In this document: one piece after another, positions 62,438 to 64,000 of the stretch
Numbering within the stretch: position 1 is the stretch's first letter
How the letters are laid out: each line of letters opens with the position of its first letter
Source of the DNA: JBGQOJ01 sp052119585
Lineage (GTDB): Bacteria > Pseudomonadota > Alphaproteobacteria > Rhodobacterales > Rhodobacteraceae
Reading direction: 5' to 3'
Length of the DNA: 64,000 bases
Assembly (NCBI RefSeq): GCF_052119585.1
Contig: NZ_JBGQOJ010000012.1
Span: forward strand, 1 to 64,000
The notes under the pieces: model-generated
The model's input: only the letters and a program-made list of their open reading frames with translations
Databases searched by the model: none
What the model was told of the DNA's origin: nothing
Program-made: the position numbers and the translations under genes

Positions 62438-64000
62438 ATGCAGTATCACCTGAATGGATATCGGACCGGCAGCCCCCATATCGCCGACCACATCGGCGAT
62501 CCCCGCCCCGACACCCTGCCCCCGAAGGTGGATGTTCTGATTGTCGGCTGTGGTCCGGCAGGATTGACGCTGGCCGCGCAACTGGCGGCCTTTCCCGACA
62601 TCAAGACCTGCATCATCGACCAAAAACCCGGCCCCCTTCAGTTCGGTCAGGCAGATGGCATCGCCTGCCGTTCGGTCGAGATGTTCGAGGCCTTCGGATT
62701 TGCCGAACGCGTGCTGCGCGAGGCCTATTGGGTCAACGAAACCACATTCTGGAAACCCGATACCGACCGGCCCGATACGATTGCGCGGTCCGACCGGATT
62801 CAGGACACCGAAGACGACCTGTCCGAATTTCCCCATGTGATCCTTAGTCAGGCGCGTGTGCATGACTTCTACCTTGACGTGATGCGCAACGCCCCCACCA
62901 GACTGGAACCCTATTATGGCCGCGCGGTTACAGGCCTGTCGATGGACCGCACGGCACGCCATCCGGCAACCGTGACCATCGAGCGGGCAGACACCGGCAC
63001 CCCGGAGACCATAAAGGCCCGCTATGTTGTCGGCTGTGACGGGGCGCGCAGCGTCGTGCGTAAATCCATGGGCCGCGATCTTGTCGGCGATGCCGCCAAT
63101 CAGGGCTGGGGGGTCATGGATGTTCTGGTCGATACGGATTTTCCCGATATCCGGCTGAAATCGGTGATCCATTCGGCCAACGAAGGGTCCGTTCTGATCA
63201 TCCCGCGCGAAGGCGGCTATCTGGTGCGGCTTTATGTCGAGTTGGAAAAGCTGAAGACCGACGAACGGATCTCCAGCAAGAACATCACCCGGGACCAGTT
63301 GATTTCAGCGGCAAAGCGCATTCTGCATCCCTACAGCTTCGAGGTGAAAGAGGTGGCGTGGTGGTCGGTCTACGAAATAGGCCAGCGCCTGTGCGACAAG
63401 TTTGACGATGCCGATGACGCATCCAACCCGTTGCCTCATGTTTTCATCGCGGGCGACGCGGGTCATACCCACAGCCCCAAGGCGGGTCAGGGCATGAATG
63501 TGTCGATGGGCGATGCGTTCAATCTGGGATGGAAACTGGCCAGCGTTCTGCGCGGCAACAGCGATCCCGCCCTGCTTTGCACCTATTCCGCCGAGCGTCA
63601 GGCGATTGCAAAAGAGCTGATTGATTTCGACCGCGCCTTCGCCAAAATGTTCAGCGCCAAACCCGTTATCGAGGGCGCAGGGACAGATGCGGACGAAGAC
63701 GCGGTCGACCCGAAGGAATTCCAGAAATATTTCCAGCGGCACGGGCGGTTCACCGCAGGCACGTCGGTGCAGTATGGCCCGTCCCTGATTACCGGCGATA
63801 CGGCGCATCAACATCTTGCCAAAGGGCTGACCATCGGGATGCGGTTCCATTCCGCACCTGTGATCCGTGCCGCAGACGCCAGACCTGTTCCACTGGGGCA
63901 TATGTTCAAGGCAGATGGCCGCTGGCGCCTGATTGCCTTTGCCGGCACGAAGGCAGGCGGCAAGGACATTGATGCCCTTTGCGATTTCCTGACCGAAACG
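62438..64000 (+). CDS. FAD-dependent aromatic monooxygenase (phenol/3-hydroxybenzoate hydroxylase type), partial
   Basis: Open to the window end, 521 codons seen and no stop, so the 3' end is missing. FAD motifs are VLIVGCGPAGLTLAAQL (about 33-49), GCDGARSVVRK (DG motif, about 202-212) and GDAGHTHSPKAGQGMN (GD motif, about 342-357). A C-terminal thioredoxin-like domain starts near 450. The pattern suits phenol 2-monooxygenase or 3-hydroxybenzoate 4-monooxygenase. ATG 62438 has GGAG seven bases upstream. Divergent MarR regulator suggests induction by the aromatic substrate. Confidence 0.88.
   Translation, partial: MQYHLNGYRTGSPHIADHIGDPRPDTLPPKVDVLIVGCGPAGLTLAAQLAAFPDIKTCIIDQKPGPLQFGQADGIACRSVEMFEAFGFAERVLREAYWVNETTFWKPDTDRPDTIARSDRIQDTEDDLSEFPHVILSQARVHDFYLDVMRNAPTRLEPYYGRAVTGLSMDRTARHPATVTIERADTGTPETIKARYVVGCDGARSVVRKSMGRDLVGDAANQGWGVMDVLVDTDFPDIRLKSVIHSANEGSVLIIPREGGYLVRLYVELEKLKTDERISSKNITRDQLISAAKRILHPYSFEVKEVAWWSVYEIGQRLCDKFDDADDASNPLPHVFIAGDAGHTHSPKAGQGMNVSMGDAFNLGWKLASVLRGNSDPALLCTYSAERQAIAKELIDFDRAFAKMFSAKPVIEGAGTDADEDAVDPKEFQKYFQRHGRFTAGTSVQYGPSLITGDTAHQHLAKGLTIGMRFHSAPVIRAADARPVPLGHMFKADGRWRLIAFAGTKAGGKDIDALCDFLTET

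Overview
The window looks like chromosomal DNA of a GC-rich alphaproteobacterium, most likely a Rhodobacteraceae (Roseobacter-group) heterotroph. That placement is an inference from the combination of BioMNY biotin importer, many ABC and TRAP importers in tight ATGA-overlapped operons, class I PHA synthase with phasin, and sugar-acid catabolic genes. I see no rRNA, tRNA, insertion sequence, phage or CRISPR array. The last gene runs off the right end.

Layout. 0.1-6.6 kb: LacI regulator divergent from a ugpBAEC-type glycerol-3-phosphate importer ending in an EEP-family hydrolase. 6.7-10.3 kb: HpcH/HpaI aldolase, biotin ECF transporter bioMNY, nitroreductase. 10.3-17.6 kb: a minus-strand operon (DHDPS-like aldolase, Ldh-type dehydrogenase, AMP ligase, thiolase) behind a LysR regulator that is divergent from a four-carbon acid-sugar kinase and a GntR regulator. 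17.6-21.8 kb: minus-strand operon of BNR/sialidase-like protein, PdxA2, a second DHDPS-like aldolase and an iron alcohol dehydrogenase. 22-31.6 kb: DMT exporter, a complete family-5 ABC importer with fused ATPases, a 2-hydroxyacid dehydrogenase and two membrane proteins. 31.6-46.9 kb: GntR regulator divergent from a 13-gene TRAP operon for hexarate (galactarate/talarate-type) catabolism. 46.9-49.2 kb: phaP-phaC. 49.4-52.9 kb: nadABC. 53.1-53.7 kb: ribH under an FMN riboswitch. 53.8-55.0 kb: MYG1 and a tiny HTH protein. 55.4-61.6 kb: dipeptide-type ABC operon with a dipeptidase. 61.9-64.0 kb: MarR regulator divergent from an aromatic-ring FAD monooxygenase (partial).

How the parts work together. 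The TRAP operon reads as a complete route: import by DctP/DctQM, dehydration by a talarate/galactarate dehydratase (and perhaps the UxaA-, UxuA- and IlvD-type enzymes), decarboxylating dehydration by KdgD, then oxidation of the resulting semialdehyde to 2-oxoglutarate. It also contains an unlisted 40-residue single-pass membrane protein directly after dctQM.

The 12.7-29.1 kb block looks like one less familiar acid-sugar system. A perfect TGATAC-N7-GTATCA dyad, the classic form of a LysR-type operator, occurs exactly twice that I found: in front of the DHDPS/Ldh operon and in front of the ABC importer operon 8 kb away. This ties the LysR regulator, importer and catabolic genes together. Kinase plus PdxA2 suggest that a tetronate (threonate/erythronate-type) fragment is phosphorylated and oxidised to dihydroxyacetone phosphate. 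The initial substrate is not determinable from sequence alone.
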